DNA from: Gammaproteobacteria bacterium
GTDB lineage: Bacteria; Pseudomonadota; Gammaproteobacteria; Steroidobacterales; Woeseiaceae
Assembly: GCA_022600955.1 (NCBI GenBank)
Contig: JAHZJK010000003.1
Span: 62,001 to 126,000, forward strand
Reading direction: 5' to 3'
Length of the DNA: 64,000 nt
Part shown: one piece after another, positions 25,148 through 34,491 of the stretch
Numbering within the stretch: position 1 is the stretch's first letter
Layout of the letters: each line of letters begins with the position of its first letter
The notes under the pieces: model-generated
Seen by the model: only the letters and a program-made list of their open reading frames with translations
Database searches by the model: none
What the model was told of the DNA's origin: nothing
Translations under genes and position numbers: made by a program

Positions 25148-26606
25148 TTACTGCCAGTTTCGGTTTGTCTGCATCCTGCTTTTGCGGGATGTGAATTCTA
25201 AAATGCGCGCCCGGAAATTCGTCCGAGTCAATGAGTTCAACAAGTCCTTCGTGCGCCTGTATACACTCCAGTACAACTGATAATCCGATGCCTGTGCCAC
25301 CAACTTGTCCGCCTTGCTCACGGCGCCCCTGAAAGAAGGCCTCGAAAATGCGCGGACTCTCTTCGGCCGGAATACCAGGTCCGGTGTCGCCAAACTCGAG
25401 AACAAAGCTCTTTACCAGCCGCGTCGCCCGTATCGTAATCAGCCCACCTCTCGGAGTGAACTTGACTGCATTCGATAACAGATTATCAATAACTGTACGG
25501 ATTTTATCCTGATCCGCGATCACAATTATGTCGTCCACGTCGAGTTTTAGCTGAATATTTGCGGCCTTAAGTGCCAGCCGCTGAGCCTTTGCGACAGAAA
25601 TGACCTGTGCGCGTAGTGCGAACTCCGACATTGTCAGGACCTCGCTCTTCGTTTGCCAGGCGCTGAAACTCAGGAGGTTTTCAATCAATTGCTGCAATTT
25701 CAATCCGTTCATGCGCAGAATATCAGTCACTTCGCGTTGCGGGGCGTCGAGTTCGCCGACGGAACCGTCAAGCAGCAACTCTGTACCTTCGCGAATATTG
25801 GCCAGCGGTGTCTTGAGTTCATGTGACATGTGACGCAGGAATTTGTTCTTCTCTTGTGCGAGTTCCAGGAGTCGCAGGCGCAGCCATTCCAGCTGTCGGC
25901 CAAGGCGTTCAAGGTCGGTCGGTCCCTTGATCTCAATCGGTCGCGAAAAGCCGCTTTCGCCGAGCTGGCCAATAGCACGATCAATCTGGCGGATCGGGCG
26001 CGCAACGACGACTGCGAAAATTGCGATCAACACGATAGTACCCGGCACCAGTGCCGCTACCTGCCAGGCTGAAACGCGCTGTGCGTTTCTCGCCGTTTCC
26101 TGTAGCGCCGATAATTTGCCATCAACATGCGCAGTCAGAACGTTGGTCAGTCGTTCCACGCGGTGCCGCAGTGGTGAGAAAAGGGCGATAGCAGCCGCCA
26201 ATTCGGCGTCGGTAGCATCCGGCTTGCCCAGTGTAGTGACGATTTCACGCGCCTCCTCAACCAGTGAGGCGGCAAGCATTGTCGCGTCGGCTTCATCGAC
26301 GATCGGGGCTATATCCGTGATGAGGTTCGCGAATGCGCGCAGGTCCTGACGCATGATCTGTACGCTGTCCGGGTTTTTCAAAACCTGAAACTGTCGGGAT
26401 ACACGCTCCATCGAATTGAGTTGCTCATTGATGCGGCGGTTATAGTCCGCAGCCTCGATACCCGTTGAGACGAGTTCCTCGCTTTGCTCAGCGACCCGAT
26501 CAAGATTCACGACACCCCAGACAACCGCTACCAGCAACGGCAGAGCGACAATCGCAAAGCCGACCAGAATCAATCCGTTGAGTGAGCGTGGGCGAGGAAA
26601 CTTCAT
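25140..26606 (-). CDS. glrK: Sensor histidine kinase GlrK/QseE-like
   Basis: 488 residues: TM1 (about 12-32), a periplasmic helical region (to about 185), TM2 (about 188-208), HAMP (about 208-260), a DHp domain with the phospho-acceptor His in LRHMSHELKTPLANIREG, and a HATPase_c domain with N box (IDNLLSNAVKFTPRGG), G1 (FGDTGPGIP) and G2 (GGTGIGLSVV). It acts at the inner membrane on the GlrR-like regulator encoded two genes downstream. galE ends 20 bp upstream and may be co-transcribed. Confidence 0.88.
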   Translation of the reverse strand: MKFPRPRSLNGLILVGFAIVALPLLVAVVWGVVNLDRVAEQSEELVSTGIEAADYNRRINEQLNSMERVSRQFQVLKNPDSVQIMRQDLRAFANLITDIAPIVDEADATMLAASLVEEAREIVTTLGKPDATDAELAAAIALFSPLRHRVERLTNVLTAHVDGKLSALQETARNAQRVSAWQVAALVPGTIVLIAIFAVVVARPIRQIDRAIGQLGESGFSRPIEIKGPTDLERLGRQLEWLRLRLLELAQEKNKFLRHMSHELKTPLANIREGTELLLDGSVGELDAPQREVTDILRMNGLKLQQLIENLLSFSAWQTKSEVLTMSEFALRAQVISVAKAQRLALKAANIQLKLDVDDIIVIADQDKIRTVIDNLLSNAVKFTPRGGLITIRATRLVKSFVLEFGDTGPGIPAEESPRIFEAFFQGRREQGGQVGGTGIGLSVVLECIQAHEGLVELIDSDEFPGAHFRIHIPQKQDADKPKLAVNG

Positions 26607-26626
26607 CTTGTTTTACCGAAACTGCC

Positions 26627-27637
26627 TTAGGCGGCCCAATAGGCCGTCGGGTCGTGAGCTGCAATTTTTCGTTCCCACTCAAGACTCGTGCGAACGATGG
26701 TGTCGAGGTCATCATACTTCGGTGTCCAGCCCAGCACATCGCGAACCCTGTCCGCAACCGCGATCAACTCTGGAGGGTCGCCGGCTCGGCGGGGTTCTTC
26801 ATCGATCTTTAGAGGCGCGCCACTTGCTCTCTCGACCGCGGCGAGTACTTCGCGAACGCTGTATCCGTGCCCGTAGCCGCAATTCAGAAATTGCGGTTCG
26901 CCGCCATTCCTCAGATAGGTCAGCGCATCGAGGTGCGCGCACGCCAAATCATCGACATGAATATAATCACGCACTCCTGTGCCGTCGGGCGTTGGGTAGT
27001 CGGTACCGAATATCTTCACGCTAGGGCGACGCCCCGTAGCGGCTTCGCATGCGACCTTGACGAGCAGGGTGGCGTTTGGCGTTGACTGGCCAATGGTGCC
27101 GCTTGGCTCGCAGCCAGCTACGTTGAAATAGCGCAGGGCGACAAATTTCGGACCGCCTGCTGCTGCGAGGTCGCGCAACATCCATTCGGTCATCAGTTTT
27201 GAAGTGCCGTAAGGATTTATCGGGCGGGTCAGAGACTCTTCCGATGCGGAGTTTCCGTCAGGGGCCCCGTAGACTGCAGCCGTTGAGGAGAATACGAAAT
27301 TCTTCACTCCATGCCTGGTCGATGCTTCGAGCAACGTGCGGCTCGACGCGGTGTTATTGCGGTAATACTTGAGGGGGTCTGCAACGGACTCCGGCACGAC
27401 TGTGTGTGCCGCAAAATGCATGACAGTCTCGATATCATGCTCGGTGAATACGTTTTCCAACAGGGCATCGTCGCCTGTGTCGCCAAGGACAAACTCTCCC
27501 GAGGTAACCGCGGCCTCAAAGCCTGTGGAGAGGTTATCCAGCGTTACAACGCTCTCGCCCGCGAGGCCAAGCTGGCGTACGACATGACTGCCGATATAGC
27601 CTGCGCCACCGGTGACGAGTATCTTATTGTTTTTCAT
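26627..27637 (-). CDS. galE: UDP-glucose 4-epimerase
   Basis: 336 residues from the ATG at 27637 (GAGAAA precedes it; an extension to 27712 is foreign to the family). Extended SDR fold: NAD-binding TGGAGYIGSHVV at the N-terminus, catalytic Ser/Thr region FSSTAAVYG and Tyr-x-x-x-Lys in PYGTSKLMTEWML, and DYIHVDDLACAH near residue 230. It interconverts UDP-glucose and UDP-galactose (and perhaps the N-acetyl forms) for envelope sugars. It is upstream of, and in the same direction as, the GlrK operon. Confidence 0.93.
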   Translation of the reverse strand: MKNNKILVTGGAGYIGSHVVRQLGLAGESVVTLDNLSTGFEAAVTSGEFVLGDTGDDALLENVFTEHDIETVMHFAAHTVVPESVADPLKYYRNNTASSRTLLEASTRHGVKNFVFSSTAAVYGAPDGNSASEESLTRPINPYGTSKLMTEWMLRDLAAAGGPKFVALRYFNVAGCEPSGTIGQSTPNATLLVKVACEAATGRRPSVKIFGTDYPTPDGTGVRDYIHVDDLACAHLDALTYLRNGGEPQFLNCGYGHGYSVREVLAAVERASGAPLKIDEEPRRAGDPPELIAVADRVRDVLGWTPKYDDLDTIVRTSLEWERKIAAHDPTAYWAA

Positions 27638-27747
27638 CAGTTTTTTCTCAGCTACTTTGTCAGGCGCCGGTTCTGTGAGCCGTACGCCGTGTCCTGGCGC
27701 AAAGTTTAACAATAGTCACCACTATATTACGGACCTGGATCGCATTC

Positions 27748-27764
27748 CGTTACGTTATGTAACG
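27748..27764. promoter_or_regulatory. Perfect inverted repeat between galE and metalloprotease genes
   Basis: CGTTAC-GTTAT-GTAACG, a 6-bp perfect inverted repeat with a 5-bp spacer. It lies about 110 bp upstream of both the galE start and the lipoprotein-protease start, a likely position for an operator. I do not recognise a specific regulator. Confidence 0.4.
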
Positions 27765-27865
27765 CTTCGATGTGTCGCGAAATCAGGACACTTTGGGTTC
27801 TGTTCCTGTTCAGTTGCAAACGGTACTATTGGGCCGGGATCAGGAAAAGGCACGGAAGGGATATG

Positions 27866-30184
27866 ATGTCAGCAAAGACTCTGCAGTTAATCTCATTGAT
27901 GGCGAGCGGCCTTGTGGTCGCGGCCTGCGGCAGTAGTGGTTCAGATACGCCTGCGCCGCCGGTAACACCAGCAAACGCGACGCCGGTTGCAAATGCAGGC
28001 CCAAATCAGAGTGTCGACGAACTCTCCGCAAATTCACTTGATGGCAGTGCATCATCGGACGCAGACGGTGACACGCTGACGTACTCTTGGACTCAAACCG
28101 CCGGGCCGACAGTCACACTGAGCGACAATACCGTGGCAACGCCGACGTTCGACGCTCCCGACGTATTGGCGACAGCAACGCCGGTAGTGCTGACTTTCCA
28201 GCTGACAGTCAATGACGGCTTGGTGAATGCGAGCAATGCAGTCGACGTTACTGTCAACGACGTCGGCCTTGGTGCAAACAGCCCGCCAACGGCCAGCGCG
28301 GGTCCCGACCAGGCGGTTCTCGAACTTGTTACGGTGACGCTGGATGGTACGGCATCGGCTGATCCCGACGGCACGGCGCTGACCTACGCATGGACCGAAA
28401 CCAGTGGTACAGGCATAACTTTGTCGGATTCGACTGCCGCGCAACCCACATTCACGTCACCTGATGTAACGACGCCCGTAAACCTGACATTCGAACTCTC
28501 TGTCAGCGATTCAGTCGACAGCGCGACGGATACGGTCTCGATTACGGTTTCTGAAACGCAAAGTAGCGTGGCTGTGGCTGGCACCCTGAGCCTGGAGTTT
28601 GCGCTGCCAAACGCCAATTGCCGGGGGCTTAACTTCAACAATCTCGACGTACGACCGATTCGCGCGGTGACAGTGCAGTTGCTCGACAACACCGGCGCGG
28701 TTCTGGATACGACGGTATCTGGCGATGATGGCTCGTACTCGTTTGCCGATGTAGACCCGCTGATCGATGTACGGATTCGCGTTCGTGCAGAGCTCATTCG
28801 AGGCGGCAGCCCCAGCTGGGACGTCGAGGTGCGTGACAATACCTCAAACACAGGCGTACCTCTCACGAGCAGGCCGCTTTACGTCACAGACTTTCCGCTC
28901 TTCAATACGGGAAGCACTGATATCGCCGACGCAGACTTTACTGCAACGACGGGGTGGGACACCGGAGCGAATGCTTACACCGGCACTCGCGCGGCCGCTC
29001 CTTTTGCGATCCTTGATGCTGTGTACGATGGCATGTTGCTGGTCCTGAGCGCGGACGCAAATGCCGCATTCGGTCCACTTGATGCCTATTGGAGTGTAAA
29101 CAACACACTCACAAGCCCAACAAACGTGGATGCGGGTGAATTGTCGTCAACTTTTTACACCAACGACGGCTTGTACATGCTCGGTGACGCAAATACGGAT
29201 ACCGAGGAATTTGACGACCATGTATCAATACACGAGTGGGGGCACTACTTCGAAGATAACTTCTCGCGCTCCGACTCTATCGGTGGCCCGCACTCTATCG
29301 GCGGGACAATAGATGCGCGCCTTGCCTTTGGCGAAGGCTGGGCTACCGCGCTTGCGGCAATGGCGCTGGATGAGCCGCAGTATTGCGACACGGGTGTACC
29401 CGGCACCACGGGTGGTTTTGGAATTGATACCGAAGGTGAAAACCGCGGTCCCCAGGGTTACTACAATGAAATGTCCGTCGCGACGCTGATCTATGATCTG
29501 TTTGACACTAATAATGACGGTGCAGACAACGGCTCGATAGGTTTCGACCCGATCTTCAGCGTCATGACCGGTCCGCAACGAACCACTGAGGCCTTCACGA
29601 CCCTTTTCTCGTTCGCGACAGCAATGCGCAATGAAGTTTCGGGTGCAGATCTGACGCTATTGGATGCGTTGCTGGCAGCGGAAAACGTAACGTTGCCGAA
29701 TGTGACTATTTACGCTGATAACCAGACAACATTCCCCGCGGGTGCGCGCGATGTTGATCCGGTGTATACAACGCTCGTTCCCGGCTCGACTGTGAATATC
29801 TGTACAAACAGCGATTTCGATAGTGGTCGTGACGGTAACAAGCTATCGCAACACCGATATTTCAAGGTGACGACGACACTGCCATCCAGCACTTACACGA
29901 TTACGGCACAGGCCAATCCGATTCCGCCAGCGACGACAGATGCGCCGGACCCGAACGATCCGACGCTGCCACGAGATCGAAGCGATCCGGATATTTTCCT
30001 GTACCGTGATGGCGGACTCGTGGGACTGTTCAATAGCGGTGATGACGATGTCGAAACTGACGTGACCCAGGCGTTGCCAGCGGATACATACGTGATCGCT
30101 CTGCAGGAATGGCGCTTCGCAGACGACGATGCCTCATCCGATTATCCGGATCAGGTTTGTTTTGACTTCTCAATGACGCCGTAA
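27866..30184 (+). CDS. Surface lipoprotein: PKD domains plus HEXXH metalloprotease-like domain
   Basis: About 772 residues. Two adjacent ATGs (27863, 27866) follow GGAAGGG; the second has the better spacing. The signal peptide ends in the lipobox VVAAC (Cys about residue 21). Next come two PKD/cadherin-like domains (about 35-140 and 145-235, each opening A.AGPDQ-like), a carboxypeptidase-regulatory or SdrD-like beta domain (about 240-330, DNTGAVLDTTVSGDDGSYSF), then a catalytic region with HEWGHYF and, about 35 residues on, FGEGWATALAA. HEXXH with a downstream Glu is the gluzincin zinc site. An extracellular zinc protease is inferred; no family name is certain. The next lipoprotein gene starts 26 bp downstream. 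Confidence 0.75.
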   Translation: MSAKTLQLISLMASGLVVAACGSSGSDTPAPPVTPANATPVANAGPNQSVDELSANSLDGSASSDADGDTLTYSWTQTAGPTVTLSDNTVATPTFDAPDVLATATPVVLTFQLTVNDGLVNASNAVDVTVNDVGLGANSPPTASAGPDQAVLELVTVTLDGTASADPDGTALTYAWTETSGTGITLSDSTAAQPTFTSPDVTTPVNLTFELSVSDSVDSATDTVSITVSETQSSVAVAGTLSLEFALPNANCRGLNFNNLDVRPIRAVTVQLLDNTGAVLDTTVSGDDGSYSFADVDPLIDVRIRVRAELIRGGSPSWDVEVRDNTSNTGVPLTSRPLYVTDFPLFNTGSTDIADADFTATTGWDTGANAYTGTRAAAPFAILDAVYDGMLLVLSADANAAFGPLDAYWSVNNTLTSPTNVDAGELSSTFYTNDGLYMLGDANTDTEEFDDHVSIHEWGHYFEDNFSRSDSIGGPHSIGGTIDARLAFGEGWATALAAMALDEPQYCDTGVPGTTGGFGIDTEGENRGPQGYYNEMSVATLIYDLFDTNNDGADNGSIGFDPIFSVMTGPQRTTEAFTTLFSFATAMRNEVSGADLTLLDALLAAENVTLPNVTIYADNQTTFPAGARDVDPVYTTLVPGSTVNICTNSDFDSGRDGNKLSQHRYFKVTTTLPSSTYTITAQANPIPPATTDAPDPNDPTLPRDRSDPDIFLYRDGGLVGLFNSGDDDVETDVTQALPADTYVIALQEWRFADDDASSDYPDQVCFDFSMTP

Positions 30185-30210
30185 TCGCGGCAATCGAACT
30201 GGTGAAAAAA

Positions 30211-30798
30211 ATGATTAATCTGAAATCTCTGACAGCCACACTGATTGCGACGCTGATGGTTGCTGCCTGTGGAAGTGAACAGGCTCAGCAAGTTGCTGAA
30301 GTTGAAGAAGTAAAACTTGAAAAAAAGGCGCCTGAAGTAAGCTTCAAGCCGAGCGACGAAGCGGTCTACGAGGGTACCGTTGCGAAACCTGGTGCGCCCT
30401 ATAGCATCAGCTATCGAATCGTTGGCACTGCGGTCGTCGGTAGTCCTGTGACGGTTGACCTTAAAGTCCAGTCGACACTGGGCCCTGTACCTTTATTGTT
30501 GGCGTACCGCATCAACGACGCGTCCTCCATGATGCTCCCCGAATCGCAACCGGCCGATGTTCGTATGGAAGCGGTGGCTAATGAGGACAGTTTCAGACAA
30601 CAGGTGACGGTCATTCCGCAACGCGAAGGCCGACTTTACCTGAATGTGAGTGCCACGTTCGAGACTGCGGATGGGACGATGTCCACGGTAACGGCGATTC
30701 CAGTACAGGTCGGAAGTGGAACCCGTGAGTTACAGGAACATGGTGAGCTGGACGTAGACGAGAATGGTGAGACGATTCGAGTGCTAAGCCCGGAATAG
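30211..30798 (+). CDS. Small lipoprotein of unknown function
   Basis: 195 residues from the ATG at 30211, using GGTGA six bases upstream; a GTG at 30202 would add three residues. The signal peptide ends in lipobox MVAAC. A charged linker rich in Glu, Val and Lys follows (EEVKLEKKAPEV), then a beta-rich domain of about 150 residues ending with DENGETIRVLSPE. No enzyme motif is seen. It is probably co-transcribed with the metalloprotease lipoprotein 26 bp upstream and may be its partner at the outer membrane. Confidence 0.75.
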   Translation: MINLKSLTATLIATLMVAACGSEQAQQVAEVEEVKLEKKAPEVSFKPSDEAVYEGTVAKPGAPYSISYRIVGTAVVGSPVTVDLKVQSTLGPVPLLLAYRINDASSMMLPESQPADVRMEAVANEDSFRQQVTVIPQREGRLYLNVSATFETADGTMSTVTAIPVQVGSGTRELQEHGELDVDENGETIRVLSPE

Positions 30799-30815
30799 AT
30801 GTTCGTCACGTAAAA

Positions 30816-30841
30816 GGGAAAATTTTCCCAGAAAATTTTCC
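30816..30841. promoter_or_regulatory. Tandem A/T-centred palindromes
   Basis: GGGAAAATTTTCCC (30816-30829, a perfect 14-bp palindrome) is followed by GAAAATTTTC (30831-30840). The two centres are 13 bp apart, a little more than one helical turn. It lies 18 bp after the lipoprotein stop and about 80 bp before the large PAS/GGDEF/EAL gene. There is no T-run, so a terminator is less likely than a binding site. Confidence 0.4.
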
Positions 30842-30921
30842 AAAATCGAATATGTGTCACAGATCAATGGAGTACACATAATTTAGAGTAGGTGGTCTAG
30901 CTGACGGATAAGCATGGCCAC

Positions 30922-33900
30922 ATGCAAAAGGACTTACAGAAGAAGGAAAAAGCAGCAGCGGAGTCTACGGGTATCAGTAAACCCGACTTCGTCGATCTGC
31001 TTTCCCTGATCGACCAGCATTATGACAAAATGGAAGCGACGATCACGCAGTCGATCCGCACCAACGTCACAGTCGATGCCGCCGCTCCCATCGAAGCAAT
31101 TTTTGACAGCGTTACCGAAGCGTTGCTCTCCGTTGACGCGAGCGGCGTTATTCGCAACTGCAACAAGGTCTGCAGCAGCTATTTCAAGATTCAGCGCGAC
31201 CAGCTTATCGGTTCGAATATTGCCAGCCTTATTCCCGCCGCCGGCAGCATAGCACTTCCTGATTTTCTCCTGCCGTTCATGTCGAGTCTCGATGACACCA
31301 GCGTTGGTCTGGCTGACGGCGAGGTCGATGCGCAGCGAGCTGACGGCGAACGTTTCGTGGCGGAAATCAATGCGAGCTCGCTCGATACCGCGGCTGGTGA
31401 GATTTTCGTTATCAGCCTGCGGGATATCACTGACCGCAAGCATGCCGAAAGTACGTTGCGCGAAAATGAAGAGCGCTACCGCGCTCTGGTTGAGAATGCG
31501 CCCGAGGCGATTATCGTCTTTGACGTCGACAACAATCGCTTTACTGATGCGAACGACAATGCCTGCGCATTGTTCAACTTGTCACGTACTCGCTTGTTGA
31601 CGGTCGGGCCGAAAGCAATCAGTCCGAAGACGCAGCCGGATGGCACGCCGTCATTCGGAATACGTCGCGGTTTTCTCGATCGGGCACTGGCAGGAGAACA
31701 CCCTACCTTTGAATGGTTGCACCAGGACTCCAATGGCAAAGAACTGCCTTGCGAAGTGCGCTTTAGTCGATTGCCCTCTGACGAGGGCAGATTGCTGCGT
31801 GTAAGCATCACCAATATCGCGGACCGCAAGCGCGATGAGGCGCTGTCCTATGCGCAGAACAAAGTGCTTGAGATGATCGCTTCAAGTAAACCGTACGACA
31901 AGACGCTGCGGACAATATGCCGCTTCGTTGAAAAGATCGGCAGCGATTTCAAGGCAGCGATAATGTTGCTGGACGTCAAGAGTCAGACACTATCGGTTGA
32001 GCAGGCACCGAGCCTTTCAGAGGCGTTCAAAGTGTCGCTGGATTTCACCAAGGTGGCCGCTGATAGCCGCACCTGTGGTTCCGCAGTGTTCCACACACAA
32101 GATCGATTTACCGAAAGTATTGCAGACGACAGCGCCTGGGAGGGTGCGCGCAAAGTGCCCGCACAGCTGGGCTTCAGATCTGCATGGTCGTTCCTGGTCA
32201 ATGGCGAAGCGGGGCGCATCATAGGTACGCTGGATGTCTATGTCGGCGAAAGCCGTGTGCCAACGACCGATGAGTTGGACAAGATCGGCCGCATGGCCCG
32301 CCTGGCCGGCATTGCGATCAAGCGACAGCAAGACGAACTCAAACTACGATCTAGTGAGGCCCGTTATCGCGGATTATTTGAAAACGTTGTTGACGGCGTC
32401 TACATAGCGTCACGCGAAGGCGACATTATCACCGCAAATCCGGCACTCGTCGAAATGCTGGGTTTCGACAGCGTTGATGACCTCAAGTCAGCAGGCAAGA
32501 CGACCGTCCTGTATGTCAATCCTATCGATCGTGAGCGCGTTTTCGCGCGGCTGGAAGCCGAGGGCGTGGTTAAGAACTTCGAATATCGTTTGAGGCGCAA
32601 AGATGGCAGCATGATCGTTGTTCTGGAGAACTCGCGCGCAATAACAGATGACGAAGGTCATATCATCGCCCATGAAGGCACAATTACGGACATTACCGAA
32701 CGGAAGCGTGCTGAGACACGGGTCTTCGAGGAGAAAGAGCGCGCCGAAATTACCCTGCAATCGATCGGTGATGGCGTTATTACGACGGACGCCGAAGGCA
32801 AGATCGACTATATCAATCCGGTTGCGCAGGACCTGATCGGTTGGGATATGCGCAGTGCACGCGGCACGCCAGTTACAGAAATCATGATGATTGTGAATCA
32901 GCATACTCGCGCAACCGTGGAGAACCCGGTTGCTCGCTGTCTGAAGGAAGGGCGGGTTGTAACCCTCGCGGAAAACGCGATCTTGATAACGAAGAACGGA
33001 GACGAAGTGCCGATACAGGACTCGGCCGCACCGATTCGCGATAGAGTAGGAAATATCATTGGCTCTGTCATGGTGTTTCATGACGTTAGCCGGGAATCGC
33101 GCCTGTTCCGCCAGCTCAGCTACCAGGCATCGCACGATACGTTGACGGGTTTGATTAATCGTCGCGAATTTGAGAACAGTCTAATCAGTGCGCTTGAGCA
33201 GACACGACAAAACCCCGAAGAGTCGCATGCTCTCTTATACGTTGATCTCGATCAGTTTAAGGTCGTCAACGATACGTTCGGTCACACAGCTGGAGATGCG
33301 TTGCTACGCCAGCTTTCGGATCAGATTCAGACCAACATCCGTTCTACGGACCTGCTGGCACGTCTTGGTGGTGACGAGTTCGGCATCTTGCTGGAACGTT
33401 GTAGTGAGGAGCGGGCGATCAAAGTTGCGGAAGCCATCCGTGGCTCGATGGAAGGCTATCGGTTCGAATGGCAAGGGTCTTTCACGACAGTACGTTGCTC
33501 CATTGGGGTCGTCGTCGTCACAAATGAGAACGCGGATGTCGCCAGTGTTATGAGTTCCGCCGACGTCGCCTGTTACTCAGCCAAGGATATGGGACGAAAC
33601 CAGGTTCACTTGTACAAAGACAGTGATGCATCGATGCGCCATGAAGAAATGAAGTGGGTATCCCGAATCACGAGTGCCGTTGAGGATGACCGTCTGGAAT
33701 TGTTCTTCCAGCCGATCATCGGCATCGGTGATGTGAACGGTAAACACCGCGGGCACTACGAATTGCTGCTGCGCATGCGTGATGAGAAGGGCGTTCTCGT
33801 TGGTCCGGACCAGTTCATTCCGGCTGCCGAGCGTTACAACCTGATGTCGACACTGGACCGATGGGTAGTGCATGAGGCGCTGGCGCAATTAGCCGATCGC

Positions 33901-34434
33901 AGCGACAGCGACGAGGCTCGCTATACGTTGGCAGTAAACTTGTCCGGTACGTCACTGAGCGAGGATCGTTTTCTCGAGTTCGTGATTGAGGAGCTTGAAA
34001 AAGCGCAGCTTCCAAATGGTGCGATCTGTTTTGAGATTACAGAGACTGCGGCGATCTCCAACCTTTCGCGAGTCGTGCATTTCATGCAGGCTCTTAAGAA
34101 ACTAGGCTGCAAGTTTTCGCTGGACGATTTTGGCAGTGGCCTGTCCTCATTCACTTACCTTAAGAACCTGCCGGTTGACTATTTGAAGATCGACGGCCAC
34201 TTTATTCGCAATGTTGTGGAAGACACTGTCGATGAAAGCATGGTCAAGGCAATTAGCGAGGTAGGGCATGCGATGGGCATCGAGACGATAGCGGAACGCG
34301 TCGAGACAAAACAGGTGCTCGAAAAGTTGGGAGCACTGGGTGTGGAGTTTGCGCAGGGCTATTACATCGCTCGTCCTGCGTCCGTCCAGTCATTCGAACC
34401 TTGGGCCGAAGAGCACGGCCAGTTGCTTGCATAG
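30922..34434 (+). CDS. PAS-PAS-GAF-PAS-PAS-GGDEF-EAL cyclic-di-GMP protein
   Basis: 1170 residues, no clear membrane segment, so cytoplasmic. Approximate order: N-terminal helical part, PAS (60-175), PAS (180-300), GAF (305-470), PAS (480-600), PAS (605-730), GGDEF (740-905), EAL (915-1165). The GGDEF site is intact (ARLGGDEFG) with an inhibitory I-site RSTD five residues before it. In the EAL domain the signature reads ELL (YELLLRM), but the remaining metal and base residues are present (VNLSG, EITET, DDFGSG, ETIAERVE). It may both make and break c-di-GMP, or one domain may be regulatory. Start 30922 has a weak ribosome site. No co-transcribed partner. Confidence 0.88.
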   Translation: MQKDLQKKEKAAAESTGISKPDFVDLLSLIDQHYDKMEATITQSIRTNVTVDAAAPIEAIFDSVTEALLSVDASGVIRNCNKVCSSYFKIQRDQLIGSNIASLIPAAGSIALPDFLLPFMSSLDDTSVGLADGEVDAQRADGERFVAEINASSLDTAAGEIFVISLRDITDRKHAESTLRENEERYRALVENAPEAIIVFDVDNNRFTDANDNACALFNLSRTRLLTVGPKAISPKTQPDGTPSFGIRRGFLDRALAGEHPTFEWLHQDSNGKELPCEVRFSRLPSDEGRLLRVSITNIADRKRDEALSYAQNKVLEMIASSKPYDKTLRTICRFVEKIGSDFKAAIMLLDVKSQTLSVEQAPSLSEAFKVSLDFTKVAADSRTCGSAVFHTQDRFTESIADDSAWEGARKVPAQLGFRSAWSFLVNGEAGRIIGTLDVYVGESRVPTTDELDKIGRMARLAGIAIKRQQDELKLRSSEARYRGLFENVVDGVYIASREGDIITANPALVEMLGFDSVDDLKSAGKTTVLYVNPIDRERVFARLEAEGVVKNFEYRLRRKDGSMIVVLENSRAITDDEGHIIAHEGTITDITERKRAETRVFEEKERAEITLQSIGDGVITTDAEGKIDYINPVAQDLIGWDMRSARGTPVTEIMMIVNQHTRATVENPVARCLKEGRVVTLAENAILITKNGDEVPIQDSAAPIRDRVGNIIGSVMVFHDVSRESRLFRQLSYQASHDTLTGLINRREFENSLISALEQTRQNPEESHALLYVDLDQFKVVNDTFGHTAGDALLRQLSDQIQTNIRSTDLLARLGGDEFGILLERCSEERAIKVAEAIRGSMEGYRFEWQGSFTTVRCSIGVVVVTNENADVASVMSSADVACYSAKDMGRNQVHLYKDSDASMRHEEMKWVSRITSAVEDDRLELFFQPIIGIGDVNGKHRGHYELLLRMRDEKGVLVGPDQFIPAAERYNLMSTLDRWVVHEALAQLADRSDSDEARYTLAVNLSGTSLSEDRFLEFVIEELEKAQLPNGAICFEITETAAISNLSRVVHFMQALKKLGCKFSLDDFGSGLSSFTYLKNLPVDYLKIDGHFIRNVVEDTVDESMVKAISEVGHAMGIETIAERVETKQVLEKLGALGVEFAQGYYIARPASVQSFEPWAEEHGQLLA

Positions 34435-34491
34435 GCACATTCCACAGCGCCCGCGGGTGGCGCCAGCCCGCGCATACGGTACACTGGTGTC

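Noticed and set aside
32488..33135. Minus-strand frame of 215 codons under the PAS/GGDEF/EAL gene
   Set aside because: It is a shadow of PAS domains with good motif conservation on the plus strand.
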